Source: Bradyrhizobium sp. CSA112 (lineage in GTDB: Bacteria > Pseudomonadota > Alphaproteobacteria > Rhizobiales > Xanthobacteraceae). Taken from it: DNA of 64,000 nucleotides. The notes beneath the pieces were generated by a model, which was not told the origin of the DNA, searched no databases, and saw only the letters and a list, made by a program, of their open reading frames with translations. This document shows, piece by piece, positions 18,697-27,942 of this stretch (the stretch's first letter is position 1; each line of letters starts with the position of its first letter). The stretch covers positions 25,591 through 89,590 of the forward strand of contig NZ_JAACFS010000033.1 in assembly GCF_029051645.1 (NCBI RefSeq), in the 5' to 3' direction. The position numbers were made by a program, and so were the translations under genes.

Positions 18697-19794
18697 ATGC
18701 TCCACCCACTTACAACCCAGCTTGTTGGAAGCTACACAAAGCCTGAATGGCTGATCAAGCACAATGAAATCTATCGTCTTGGCGGTCGGGCTTGGCGGAT
18801 CGAGCCTGATGTCTTGGAAAGCGCACAAGGAGACGTTGCGCGGCTATCAATCTACGATCAAGAAAGAGCTGGCATGGATCTCTTGACCGATGGCGAGCCT
18901 TGGCGCTCAGCCTGGGACAGGCACTTCATTTCCAAACTCGGCGGGCTGGATACTGCTCGGCTGGCTAATATCGTTGTCCCTCCGTCGGAAATCGGGACAG
19001 TCACGTTCAAGAAAAAAGGCGAATGGTCGCGAGAGGATGATGATGGTCTTCCTCGAGTGGTCGGTCCCATCGAATGGCTTGGGCCGATGACAGTGAAAGA
19101 GCTCGAATTTGCGAAGCGTCACACCAACCGACCGCTCAAGACACAAATTGTCGGCCCATTTACGATGGTCGACCGATTGGCTGACGAATATTACCGCGAC
19201 GAGTTCGAGATTGCGATGGCCGTCGCGGCTGCTCTGAACAAAGAACTACTTGCTCTCGAGGAAGCCGGCGCCGCGGTCCTGCACATTGATGATCCCGTCA
19301 TGCATTCTCGTTTCAGCCGATCGAAGCGACTTGGCATCGCTCCAATCGAACAGATGATTGAAGGCCTGACCAAGCCGACAACTGTTCATGTTTGCTACGG
19401 TTACGCGTATTCAAAAGAAAGCAAGGCGCCAAGCTCGACCTATCCTGAACTGTTAGAACTACTTGCAAGCTGCAGATCCCTGACCGCAATGAGCATCGAA
19501 TATGAGCAGCCGGGTCATAAACCGGATCTGTTGCGCCATTGTGGTGACAAACATGTCGTTTTGGGACTGCTTGACCTCGGGACAACGAATATTGAAACGC
19601 CCGAACATATCGCTTCGAGGATCCGGCAAGCATTGGAGGTGATACCGCCGGATAGGCTTCATCCGAGTTCTGATTGCGGAATGTGGCATTTACCGCGCGA
19701 AGTAGCTTTCGGGAAGATCCAGTCGCTCGTCAAAGGCACCGACATTGTTCGTCGCGAACTCGGGCTTCCAACAAGCTGGCCCATGACGGGCTGA
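18697..19794 (+). CDS. MetE-like zinc-dependent methyl/alkyltransferase
   Basis: The 365-residue protein matches the catalytic half of cobalamin-independent methionine synthase. The zinc ligands are visible as His-x-Cys in TVHVCYGYAY, Glu in AMSIEYEQPG and Cys in SSDCGMWHLPRE. It lacks the N-terminal half of full MetE, like the archaeal core form and the epoxyalkane:coenzyme M transferases. It therefore probably activates a thiol for alkyl transfer, with an unknown methyl donor. The ATG at 18697 begins the conserved LTTQLVGSYTKPEWL. Its place inside an uptake and phosphonate-linked operon suggests it demethylates or dealkylates the imported compound. Confidence 0.8.
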   Translation: MLHPLTTQLVGSYTKPEWLIKHNEIYRLGGRAWRIEPDVLESAQGDVARLSIYDQERAGMDLLTDGEPWRSAWDRHFISKLGGLDTARLANIVVPPSEIGTVTFKKKGEWSREDDDGLPRVVGPIEWLGPMTVKELEFAKRHTNRPLKTQIVGPFTMVDRLADEYYRDEFEIAMAVAAALNKELLALEEAGAAVLHIDDPVMHSRFSRSKRLGIAPIEQMIEGLTKPTTVHVCYGYAYSKESKAPSSTYPELLELLASCRSLTAMSIEYEQPGHKPDLLRHCGDKHVVLGLLDLGTTNIETPEHIASRIRQALEVIPPDRLHPSSDCGMWHLPREVAFGKIQSLVKGTDIVRRELGLPTSWPMTG

Positions 19795-19834
19795 TAAGAG
19801 GATGCTCAATAGCGTTTGATGAAGAACTAAAAGA

Positions 19835-20053
19835 ATGTCCCAAGATGCTTCTGTGGAATCCGCGGCAATTGCACCGAACAATCGGTCGGTTGGGTTTCAG
19901 CGAGCGGAAACTCGCGAGGCGTTTGTTCAAGACGAAGGGACATTGGCTCATGCTGTCAGCGAGAAGCTGACACTACTGTCACATGCCCAGAGGATAGTTG
20001 CTAATGCGCGTCAAGTAGTTGCACGCCGAAACAGTGGGAAGAGAGAGGCATGA
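19835..20053 (+). CDS. Small hypothetical protein coupled to the next gene
   Basis: This 72-residue frame is rich in Ala, Val, Arg and Gln and has no recognised domain or membrane segment. Its TGA overlaps the ATG of the PLP enzyme (ATGA), the pattern used between other genes of this operon, which supports translation. It could also be a leader whose main role is coupling. Confidence 0.4.
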   Translation: MSQDASVESAAIAPNNRSVGFQRAETREAFVQDEGTLAHAVSEKLTLLSHAQRIVANARQVVARRNSGKREA

Positions 20054-21204
20054 ACGACGCAAAAACCACGCACGAAGTCCTTCGCCAGACCGATCCAACA
20101 TTACCCGATGGCTCGCTTAACCTCAGTGGCAATCTACCGCCGATCGTCGCCGATGTTTTCGAAGAGCGATACAGGCGCGCCCTTTCCAAGCTCATGAGAC
20201 AAGAGCAGCTTAGCTCCCTGGTTGGTTCCCATCGATTCACGGGGACCGAGAATGACCGCAGGGCGGGTTCGGTGTTTGTTTCGCTGCGACTTGGCTTGGC
20301 TCCAGACGTCAAGAGGGTTGTTGTTACGAATGGGACGCAGAGCGCAATTGACCGGTTGTTCGATAGCATTGCCGGTCGAGGCGGTGTAATAGCTGCCGAG
20401 GAACTGACCTATCCAGCAATCAAACCGATAGCCACAAGACTTGGCATCAGGCTTTGCCCTGTGCGTATCGACGGCGACGGGATAATGCCCGACAGCTTTT
20501 CCGATGTCTGTCAGCGAGAGAGGCCGAGTGCATTTTATACTTTGCCGACGTTACATAATCCAACGACCGCGACAACAACGCTTGTTCGACGGAGAGCGAT
20601 CGTCGACATCGCACGATTGCACAACGTTCAGTTCATTGAAGACGATATCTACAGCATTCTTCCCCTGGACGCGCCACCTCCGTTTGCGACACTCGCTCCG
20701 GAAATCTCTTGGTATATTCTTGGAACGGCGAAGTCATTGTCGCCAGGGTTGAAAGTGGCTTATGTCGTAGCGCCCGACGGCGTGGCCGCAGGCCGCGTAT
20801 TCTGGCCTGGTGTGAAGTCAACATACTGGATGCCCGCACCTTTGAATGCGGAAACCACAGCTAACCTTGTTCTCTCGGGCGACGTCAAGGCAATCATCGG
20901 TGCTGTCCGTCTCGAGATGAGTTACCGGCATGAGCTCGCGCGAGAAATCCTCGACGGAATCCCTGTTACGACCCGTCCTGGTGCACTGAATCTCTGGGTC
21001 AGAATGCCGACGCCCGGGGCGCGCCTTGAAATAGCGAAGCTGACGCAAAGCAGAAATGTTATTGTTGGTACGGGCGATGCGTTCGTCGTTGGGGATTGCC
21101 TTCCTCCAGAGGCGCTCAGAATTGGGTTGGGCACCGTTCTAACACGTGATCAACTTTCGCGGGGCTTAGAGGTTCTGCGGGAGGCTTATCGAAGTGTTTT
21201 TTAA
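20050..21204 (+). CDS. PLP-dependent aminotransferase (MocR-type domain without HTH)
   Basis: The 384-residue fold-type I enzyme resembles the aminotransferase domain of MocR regulators and 2-aminoadipate aminotransferases. Visible are TNGTQSAIDRL (phosphate binding), LPTLHNPTTAT (cofactor Asn), FIEDDIYS (Asp) and GTAKSLSPGLKVAY (Schiff-base Lys). No winged helix precedes it, so it is an enzyme and not a MocR regulator. It is clearly paralogous to the enzyme at 27943-29100 (both have EELTYPAIKPI- or EELTYAAIKPI-like segments). One copy sits in the uptake arm and one in the biosynthetic arm, suggesting that they act on the same amino group in opposite directions. Confidence 0.8.
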   Translation: MNDAKTTHEVLRQTDPTLPDGSLNLSGNLPPIVADVFEERYRRALSKLMRQEQLSSLVGSHRFTGTENDRRAGSVFVSLRLGLAPDVKRVVVTNGTQSAIDRLFDSIAGRGGVIAAEELTYPAIKPIATRLGIRLCPVRIDGDGIMPDSFSDVCQRERPSAFYTLPTLHNPTTATTTLVRRRAIVDIARLHNVQFIEDDIYSILPLDAPPPFATLAPEISWYILGTAKSLSPGLKVAYVVAPDGVAAGRVFWPGVKSTYWMPAPLNAETTANLVLSGDVKAIIGAVRLEMSYRHELAREILDGIPVTTRPGALNLWVRMPTPGARLEIAKLTQSRNVIVGTGDAFVVGDCLPPEALRIGLGTVLTRDQLSRGLEVLREAYRSVF

Positions 21205-21335
21205 GCAAAGTATGTCTTCGAGATCGAGCGTCTTGTAGTGCGGGAACAACATTTCTTATGACGAGAATATTCTGAAGAACAACGGAACTACCGCACTCAC
21301 TGAGCGAAATGGTTGGGAGAGAGCAGGGGCGGCCG

Positions 21336-22820
21336 ATGCATCAACAAAGGCGACATTTTCTGGTTGTGAGTTTCGACGGACTCCGTCCAGATCTTGTCAG
21401 TTCAGAGCTAACGCCGAACCTGACGCGTTTGGCAAACGCGGGCACGACACTCGGAAATCACCGAACAGTGTATCCAAGTGAGACGCGTTCGGCATTTCCT
21501 AGCCTCGTTACGGGCGCTGTCACGAGCCGTCACGGCATGGTAGGCAACAGGTATGTGGACCGTGACGTAGTACCGCCGCGCTACATCGATACAGCCGACG
21601 CCGTACTCCTTCGCAATCTCGACCTGGCAAGCGGTGGCAGGCTCTATTCGGTTCCCTCGCTGGGCGAGATATTGGCCGCTCACGGGTGCAGCCTCGCCGT
21701 GCTCGCCACCAACACGCCAGGCACGACGCGGTTATTCCACCACAAGGCCGAAGAGTTCGGCCACGTGCGCCTGTCCGGTCACTTCCGTGAGACCTGTACG
21801 CCAGACGATGTCCTCGCCGAGATTGAAGCACGTATTAGTCCGTTGACACCGGCCCCGCCCAAGACGGAGCCAGACCGTTTCGGGCAAGACTGGATCACCT
21901 CAGCCTTCCTCGACTTCGTCTGGCCGAAATACCGGCCCGATGTCACGATCCTTTCCTATGGCGAGCCGGACGTCACCTCACACTTTCACGGCATAGGAGC
22001 TGAGGCAACTCGGTCCATCATTACCCATTGCGACCGCCAGTTTGGTCGCGTGCTCGACTGGTGGGAGGCGGAGGGGAGGCAGGCCGGAGTGCAGATCATC
22101 GCGATCTCGGACCACGGCCACATCACCGGCCATACGCGCATCTCGGTGGCCGGCAGCTTGCGTGCGGCCGGCTTCAGCCCCGGCGTCGCACCTGCTGCCG
22201 ATATTGATGTGGTAGTGGTGCCGGGCCAAGTCGGCGCTCTGTATCTTGCCGATCCGGATGAGGCGAAGATTGCCCGGTTGATTGCGACCATTACGTCCGA
22301 GCCATGGTGCGGGCCAGTGTTCACCTACGCGAAGGACGAGGTCAACGGCATCGCCCCCGGGAGCCTCTCAAACCGCCTCGTCTTCGCGGATCATATCCGT
22401 GCGCCGGACGTCGCCTTTTCCTTCCGCGCCGACGATACCATCGATCCCTTCGGCCTCGTCGGCGGCACCTTCTATGACAATGATCGCCGGGCCGGCCTCG
22501 GCCTCCACGGCGGGCTGCATCCGAAGGAACTCGCAGCATTGGGCATTGTCGCGGGATCAGCTTTTTCTGGGGCAGGTTGCATATCGACGGTGCCGACCGG
22601 CATCTGCGACGTGGCCCCGACGATCCTCCAGCTGCTCGGTGTGGCTGTGCCGCAGAGTATGACTGGACGAGTGCTCGCCGAGGTGACCGCGTCATCACCC
22701 AAGGATGGTCCTTCAATTCGCGAGGACGTCTTTGACGCGCACCTTGGTGCCTACGCGCAGATGCTTCGCCGCGTGCATGTGGACGGCGCCTGCTACATCT
22801 CGGGTGGCTGGGTCAGCTGA
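21336..22820 (+). CDS. Type I phosphodiesterase/nucleotide pyrophosphatase-family hydrolase
   Basis: The protein (about 494 residues) belongs to the alkaline phosphatase superfamily. The first metal Asp is in VVSFDGLRPDLV, the nucleophile region is YPSETRSAFPSLVTG, and the second metal set is in SYGEPDVTSHFHG, AISDHGHITGH and GLHGGLHPKE. Members hydrolyse phosphodiesters, and phosphonoacetate hydrolase is a superfamily relative. In this cluster it could open a phosphonate monoester before C-P chemistry. No signal peptide is seen, so it is probably cytoplasmic. ATG 21336 has AGGGG upstream; an in-frame ATG at 21309 is possible. Confidence 0.8.
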   Translation: MHQQRRHFLVVSFDGLRPDLVSSELTPNLTRLANAGTTLGNHRTVYPSETRSAFPSLVTGAVTSRHGMVGNRYVDRDVVPPRYIDTADAVLLRNLDLASGGRLYSVPSLGEILAAHGCSLAVLATNTPGTTRLFHHKAEEFGHVRLSGHFRETCTPDDVLAEIEARISPLTPAPPKTEPDRFGQDWITSAFLDFVWPKYRPDVTILSYGEPDVTSHFHGIGAEATRSIITHCDRQFGRVLDWWEAEGRQAGVQIIAISDHGHITGHTRISVAGSLRAAGFSPGVAPAADIDVVVVPGQVGALYLADPDEAKIARLIATITSEPWCGPVFTYAKDEVNGIAPGSLSNRLVFADHIRAPDVAFSFRADDTIDPFGLVGGTFYDNDRRAGLGLHGGLHPKELAALGIVAGSAFSGAGCISTVPTGICDVAPTILQLLGVAVPQSMTGRVLAEVTASSPKDGPSIREDVFDAHLGAYAQMLRRVHVDGACYISGGWVS

Positions 22821-23034
22821 TCTGCGCCCTCGTATGTGGAGGCCGAAATGTTCGCGCTCCTGCTATGGACTAAAGCTATCGGTCAGCCGCAATATTCCGG
22901 TGACATCGGAGCTCAAGCAACGGACGATGAGGTTTCATTGGTGGCCGGCACGGTCTTGCCATCGCCGATTACCTTGCCAAGCGCTGCTTCTTTTAGGTCA
23001 AAACATTCGATGCTGGAATCAAGGAGAGAAAAAG

Positions 23035-23895
23035 GTGCCTAAAATGTTGAATCAAGCCCAGGTTGAACAATATCGTTCAGAAGGCTTCGTTTGCCCAATT
23101 GACGCTCTTTCAGTGGAAGAGGCTGCTGAATTTCTCGCGCGCATGGAAGATCTCGAAAATCGGGAGCCGGACCTATGGGCACGATCGAAAATAAAGCCGC
23201 ATCTGCTGATGATGTGGCTCAATGATCTTATGAGGAATTCAAGTATTTTGGATGCGGTTGAGGACGTGCTCGGGCCAGACATTATGGCCTGGGCAACCGG
23301 CCATTTCGATAAGAAGCCTCACGATCCCAGCTTTGTAACGTGGCATCAGGATGGGACGTATTGGGGTCTTTCCGAACCGAGCGTTGTCACCGCATGGGTG
23401 GCGTTGACGCCCAGCAATCGCGAGAACGGATGCATGAGAGTGATCCCCGGCAGCCATCACCAGGGTCAATTGCCGCATAGAAACACCGACGATAAAAACA
23501 ATCTATTGAGCCGAGGGCAGGATGTCGAGGTCGATGTCGATGAAGCTCAGGCTGTCGATCTGGAGCTTCGACCCGGCCAGATATCTCTTCATCACACCAT
23601 GCTCATTCATGGCTCGAAGCCGAATTTCTCCGATACGCGCCGCCTGGGGATCACCATCAGATACGTCGCTGCGCACGTCCGCCAGACCAGCGGGTTTAGG
23701 GATAGCGCATCCCTAGTTCGCGGAACCGATAAGTATCGGAATTTTATCGTCGAGCCACGTCCGCGCCGGGATTTCGATCCAGAAGCTGTTAAATTCTACA
23801 ACGAGATAGTTGCCGAAAGCCGCAGACGTAAGGATGCAATCGCGGCTGACCACCAGAACAAGCAAGAGCTGCCCAAAGCAACAACTATGCTCTGA
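23035..23895 (+). CDS. Phytanoyl-CoA dioxygenase-family Fe(II)/2-oxoglutarate oxygenase
   Basis: The 286-residue protein has the iron-binding His-x-Asp in TWHQDGTYWG and the distal His in MLIHGSKPN, with the 2-oxoglutarate Arg in DTRRLGITIRY. Related enzymes PhnY and TmpA hydroxylate 2-aminoethylphosphonate or its trimethyl form next to the C-P bond, so a similar role on a phosphonate is a good guess. The start is taken at GTG 23035 because AAGGAG lies eight bases upstream; ATG 23044 is the alternative. No PhnZ-type HD oxygenase, the usual partner, is visible. Confidence 0.75.
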   Translation: MPKMLNQAQVEQYRSEGFVCPIDALSVEEAAEFLARMEDLENREPDLWARSKIKPHLLMMWLNDLMRNSSILDAVEDVLGPDIMAWATGHFDKKPHDPSFVTWHQDGTYWGLSEPSVVTAWVALTPSNRENGCMRVIPGSHHQGQLPHRNTDDKNNLLSRGQDVEVDVDEAQAVDLELRPGQISLHHTMLIHGSKPNFSDTRRLGITIRYVAAHVRQTSGFRDSASLVRGTDKYRNFIVEPRPRRDFDPEAVKFYNEIVAESRRRKDAIAADHQNKQELPKATTML

Positions 23896-24339
23896 ACCTC
23901 ACCGCCACAGTCGGCTTAAGGTGAAGACACCAAATCGGATAGCGACGTGTGCAAGGCAAGGAGCTCGTCGTATCACTTGGCGTGCTCGAAAACTACTTAG
24001 ACGGAGAACTAACAATCACATTGCCGAAATTTACTCGGTGTAACAACCTTCAGGCTCGTTATAGCTTCTACGATACTCGCCGCTCGGTCCGCCAGCTCAG
24101 GGACGCCTTCGCGCGTCAGATTAAACAAGCCTGGTGCTCAATTGCCTTACTGGGGACGCCTTGCAGCCCAATTCGGAGTCGACCGGGACCCGGAAAAAAT
24201 TCAACGGGAGGCGCCTAAAAGAAGATCAATTCCACCCGGATTCTCAGAGAAGAAACGAAAAACGCCCGGGTGGTTGGAATTCTCAAGACGTCTGGGACGA
24301 TAAGACGATGTATCCCTACAAGTAATCGCCAGACTCACG
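23896..24339. other. Convergent intergenic region
   Basis: This 444-base stretch separates the + strand uptake genes from the - strand biosynthetic genes. Short open frames exist, one reading YWGRLAAQFGVDRDPEKIQ near 24150, but none has a clear start or family. A loose inverted repeat (CCACCCGG and CCCGGGTGG, 24235-24275) might terminate transcripts. No confident gene. Confidence 0.35.
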
Positions 24340-25173
24340 TTACGAGCTCTTGCCGGACACAATTGCGCAAGTTACCTCGGTTACGTACGGTTGTTTCAAT
24401 GAGCCGTCGATGGAGTAACGGCGAAAAAGATCGCGTAGAAACTCGACCACCTTATTGCACCCGACCACCTCAGCGGAGCGCTGAACGATGCTTGTTGAAA
24501 TCCCCGTTATGATGAAGTGCTCTAAGTTGGTCTCAAAATCCCATTCCCACGACCGTACTTCTACATCCGAGAAACGGGAATCTTCCAACAGCTCGGATCG
24601 AAAATCCATGTTGGAGTAGCCCCCATTCTTGTTGGTAAAGGTACCGCGGCGATATCCCGGGACACAACTTTCTATAAAACTGTGAAACTCAGTTAGCGCG
24701 TCACTATCCCAGTATCGATGTCGATTGTGCACGAGCGCTAACATACCGCCGGGCTGAACGGTTCGCGCGACCTCTCCGAAGAACTTCTTTCGATCGAATC
24801 TATGCGCGGCCGTAGCAAATACTAACGCTGAAAGCGAGGCCTGCTGGAAAGGCAATTGTTCCGCGGGGGCACTTTGAAAGCTCACCTGCAGATCAGGTGG
24901 CATGGCGTCCATCGCCACTTGGATCATGTCTTGATTAGGTTCAACCCCAATGATCGGAATAATGCCATCGATCTCCCTCGCTAGAACCCGCGTGAAAATG
25001 CCAGTTCCGCTGCCGACATCCGCGATACCCCCTACGAGCCCGGCGCGTTGAATGTGCTGTGATACCAGTTTTGCTACATCCGATGGATAGCTGGGTTGGT
25101 AGCGGTCATAGTTCCGGCCCTGACCTGTAAACTCGGCCCACGACGCGTCGAATGTTCCTGGACGTTTACACAC
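24340..25173 (-). CDS. Class I SAM-dependent methyltransferase
   Basis: The 277-residue protein has motif I IADVGSGTGIFTRVLA, an acidic residue after strand 2 (IGVEPNQDM), and the strand-4 region LVFATAAHRFDRKKFFGEVARTVQPGGMLALV. It begins with GTG at 25171-25173 (MCKRPGTFDASWAEFTGQGRNY). Its substrate is unknown. It is the last gene of the biosynthetic arm, separated by 236 bases from the deacylase-like gene. It is distantly related to the methyltransferase at 26543-27325, so two methylation steps are likely. Confidence 0.8.
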   Translation of the reverse strand: MCKRPGTFDASWAEFTGQGRNYDRYQPSYPSDVAKLVSQHIQRAGLVGGIADVGSGTGIFTRVLAREIDGIIPIIGVEPNQDMIQVAMDAMPPDLQVSFQSAPAEQLPFQQASLSALVFATAAHRFDRKKFFGEVARTVQPGGMLALVHNRHRYWDSDALTEFHSFIESCVPGYRRGTFTNKNGGYSNMDFRSELLEDSRFSDVEVRSWEWDFETNLEHFIITGISTSIVQRSAEVVGCNKVVEFLRDLFRRYSIDGSLKQPYVTEVTCAIVSGKSS

Positions 25174-25409
25174 TTTCCCCCCAGCTGACGGCGCAGTTTC
25201 TAGTGGGACAGGACACTGCCGAGAGCGACCGAAGATTGAAAGAGTGTCGACAATCAGTTGATCCTCTCGAGTATATATGACCTGAGCCCGGCAATCTCCT
25301 CCTAAAATAAATAGCGTCGATCACCTCGTGCAGCGAGGGCCGAACTGTGGACCACCCGGAACTAGAGTTTGCGCCTCTGATCACGCCGGCGGGTTGGCGA
25401 CGCCGGATA

Positions 25410-26447
25410 TCATATGCGCGAATCCCGGTGAAGGTTCGGACTGAACGCAATCCGATAGAGACAGTCGCCGCGCTCAACTTGCGTGATAAACCGCGCGGCG
25501 GTGACGATGCCGTCGTCGTCGAAACGATATTCGGTCGACGGGCGGCCGGGACTATCGACGAAATGTATCGTTCCAGCCAAATCTCCGCGTCGAATTTCAC
25601 TGCCCACGGTTGCGGCAGGCTCGAACAGGCCTGTTTCCATCGCCCAAATCATGGTGTCTGGGCGGTCAGACGAGAGAATTCGTGTCGTCATTGGCGGCGG
25701 AGCGTCAGTGATGTCGGTTAGAACCCCGATCTTGTGCAGAACCCGCGCCAGCGCCTGCTCCGTGAAGGAGAGGGACGCAGAAGTCACCGATCCGGCGCCG
25801 CCAAGCTCAGCACCTATCGCTATCGCATTCTGGCGTGCGCTTGCGGTCAGGGCAATTTCGCTAAAATGAGGTTGAGATCCCGAAGCATAAACGATCGTGT
25901 ATGGCGCCCCAAAAGCCTGGGCCAAGGCCATTTGCTGCTGATGGCGAAGAGCGTCTCCTTCCGCAACCACGATGGCGGCAGCTACGTGCATCATCGACGA
26001 ACCACCGGCGTGAAGATCGATGACGAAATCAGAAATGGCCATCAATGCGTGTTCGATATAGGCGGCGATTTGTTGAGTGACGCTGCCGCTTGCCTCTCCT
26101 GGAAAAAGTCTGTTCAAATTTCCGTCATCGATCGGTGAAGTTCTTGTGCCTGCCTTTGCCGCTGGAAAATTCGCCATTGGAAGAATAAGGACACGCCCGG
26201 CAACCCCAACCGGCTGAAGATCCGCAGCAAGCTTGGACAGCGCGATCTGACCTTCATATTCGTCGCCGTGAATTCCTGAGATGAGGAGCACGGTTGGACC
26301 AGAACGATTCTTTATGCATGTGATCGGCACCGGTAACCAATAATAGCATGAGCGGGTGATGGAATGCTGAATTCCAATGTAACCGTGGGTCTTCCCTTCG
26401 CGCTCGAAGTCAATTCCAATTAACCTTACCCTTGGTATGTCCGTCAT
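25410..26447 (-). CDS. AstE/AspA-family zinc deacylase
   Basis: The ~345-residue protein has the carboxypeptidase-like zinc site of the succinylglutamate desuccinylase/aspartoacylase family: His and Glu in ISGIHGDEYEGQ and His in VIDLHAGGSS, with DDGNLNRLFPG for substrate binding. Members remove N-acyl groups, for example acetyl from N-acetyl-diaminobutyrate (DoeB). The GNAT gene in the same operon suggests acetyl protection and deprotection. ATG 26447 is chosen over the longer GTG start at 26468 because GGTGGA lies upstream at suitable spacing. Confidence 0.75.
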   Translation of the reverse strand: MTDIPRVRLIGIDFEREGKTHGYIGIQHSITRSCYYWLPVPITCIKNRSGPTVLLISGIHGDEYEGQIALSKLAADLQPVGVAGRVLILPMANFPAAKAGTRTSPIDDGNLNRLFPGEASGSVTQQIAAYIEHALMAISDFVIDLHAGGSSMMHVAAAIVVAEGDALRHQQQMALAQAFGAPYTIVYASGSQPHFSEIALTASARQNAIAIGAELGGAGSVTSASLSFTEQALARVLHKIGVLTDITDAPPPMTTRILSSDRPDTMIWAMETGLFEPAATVGSEIRRGDLAGTIHFVDSPGRPSTEYRFDDDGIVTAARFITQVERGDCLYRIAFSPNLHRDSRI

Positions 26448-26542
26448 GGCTTTGCTTCCACCGAGCACTCAGTTATTTCGCCTTCCAAGATGGCGCTCCA
26501 GCTGAATATGAGCGTCCAGCTGAAACGCCAAAACAATAGCGG

Positions 26543-27325
26543 TTAGTGGAGCGTTTCTTGCCCAAAAACCCAAGCGTAAGTACGCAATTTCAAAACAACC
26601 TCTTCTTCGACCAGCAGCTCCTCGACCTTTTTTATAACAATCTCCCACTCCCGTGGATTCAATGCACTTTGAAGATCGTTCCTTGATCGCCACATATTCA
26701 GATATCGTTCTTTAGACATAACTTCCGAGTGATGAGAATCCAGAAAAACGCGATGATCTGAGAAGTCACTCATGCCTGTGCTGAGGCTATTGATGAAGTG
26801 TAGAACAACGTCCGAATGGCGCGAGAAAGAGGGAATCGCGTCGGCTAAAAGTCGATCAACTGACTGCAACGTCGCGTCACGATCGGTGTCGAGCATCACC
26901 CAAATCGGCGTAAAAAATCCGCCAGGTCTTAATACACGCCGAAATTCTCGGAGAGCATTCTCTATGTCTGTCCAATGGAACGCATTCCCCATCAGCAGCC
27001 AATCTGCACTTTGGCCGGCGAGACCGGTTGCCTCACCACTACCTTTGAGCCAACGAAAGGGAAAATTGAGGTCAGAGTGCCTAATTCCTTCCTCGCGCAT
27101 CACATCATTGGGCTCGATTGCTGTGCCAGCGAACCCCCGCGCCGCGAGCTCACGCGTTAGGAGACCTGTGCCTGCCCCAACATCGGCGACAGCCGGACCC
27201 GGGAAACGTTCTCGGATCAGCAACGATAACATATCCAGGACTCTTGGATCGTATCGCGGTCGATCGTCGTAGTAAGAGGCAGAGTTCGTGAAGTTTCCGA
27301 GAGTCGAAAGAGCCGAGAGTGTCAT
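26543..27325 (-). CDS. Class I SAM-dependent methyltransferase
   Basis: The ~260-residue protein has motif I VADVGAGTGLLTRELAARG, TAIEPNDVM as the ribose-binding acidic strand and LMGNAFHWTDIENALREFRRVLRPGGFF. The start at 27325 (MTLSALS) has GGAGGT five bases upstream; a longer ATG at 27337 would overlap this site. It sits between the deacylase-like and acetyltransferase genes, and is likely to methylate N or O of the pathway intermediate. Specificity cannot be read from the sequence. Confidence 0.8.
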   Translation of the reverse strand: MTLSALSTLGNFTNSASYYDDRPRYDPRVLDMLSLLIRERFPGPAVADVGAGTGLLTRELAARGFAGTAIEPNDVMREEGIRHSDLNFPFRWLKGSGEATGLAGQSADWLLMGNAFHWTDIENALREFRRVLRPGGFFTPIWVMLDTDRDATLQSVDRLLADAIPSFSRHSDVVLHFINSLSTGMSDFSDHRVFLDSHHSEVMSKERYLNMWRSRNDLQSALNPREWEIVIKKVEELLVEEEVVLKLRTYAWVFGQETLH

Positions 27326-27388
27326 GAATACCTCCATGCTTATCAGATTGAGCGCAAGACCGATGCCGCCGGATGAGCTCGATGATGC

Positions 27389-27922
27389 CTATGGTTCTCG
27401 TTCGATGCGGTAATGGGGCTGAACTCCGGGCTTAATTCGCTCCTGACCGATGCAGACAAACCCGTGTCTTAGATAGAATCCAATTGCCGTGCTGCGTCCG
27501 TTGGCCCACAGAAGTGACGCTTGTCGACGCCGAAGGAGCCTGACTCCATGTTCAAGAATGGCGGTCGCATACCCGCAGTTGCGATGCTGAGGATGAGTTG
27601 CCATCCCTCTTAGGCGCCATGAAAACCCGTTTGCGGAATAGGCACCGCCTTCCGACTGATCCTCGAGTAAGAAAGTTGCCACCGAGACAAACTCGAACCC
27701 GACGATTGCGGCCAAATGGAACTGCTCTCGCGCATACGCATACGCAGGCACAGGCCTTGCCTCGGCCGGTTGAAGCCCGATCTTTCGCAGCTCGAAACAA
27801 TCGGCCTCTTCGACGCATCCGATGTGAAGCGCTTGATCGGCGAACAAAAAGGCGGGTGCCCTACGATATTGTCCGGCGGTTTGCGCACAATCCGCGGCGC
27901 AGTTGACTTGGGAGTTCGCCAT
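27389..27922 (-). CDS. GNAT-family N-acetyltransferase
   Basis: The 177-residue protein contains the acetyl-CoA pyrophosphate loop in RLRGMATHPQHRNCGYATAI, matching the GNAT pattern Q/R-x-x-G-x-G/A, and the C-terminal ANGRSTAIGFYLRHGFV strand. AAGGAGG stands five bases before the ATG. In phosphonate pathways acetylation of amino groups protects toxic phosphonates (as in phosphinothricin and fosmidomycin-like routes), so a similar role here is plausible. Confidence 0.8.
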   Translation of the reverse strand: MANSQVNCAADCAQTAGQYRRAPAFLFADQALHIGCVEEADCFELRKIGLQPAEARPVPAYAYAREQFHLAAIVGFEFVSVATFLLEDQSEGGAYSANGFSWRLRGMATHPQHRNCGYATAILEHGVRLLRRRQASLLWANGRSTAIGFYLRHGFVCIGQERIKPGVQPHYRIEREP

Positions 27923-27942
27923 CACGCCCTCCTTACTTTTCT

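Noticed and set aside
22705..23034. Upstream extension of the dioxygenase to 396 residues
   Set aside because: The extension overlaps the phosphodiesterase gene and has no family similarity; AAGGAG before GTG 23035 marks the start.
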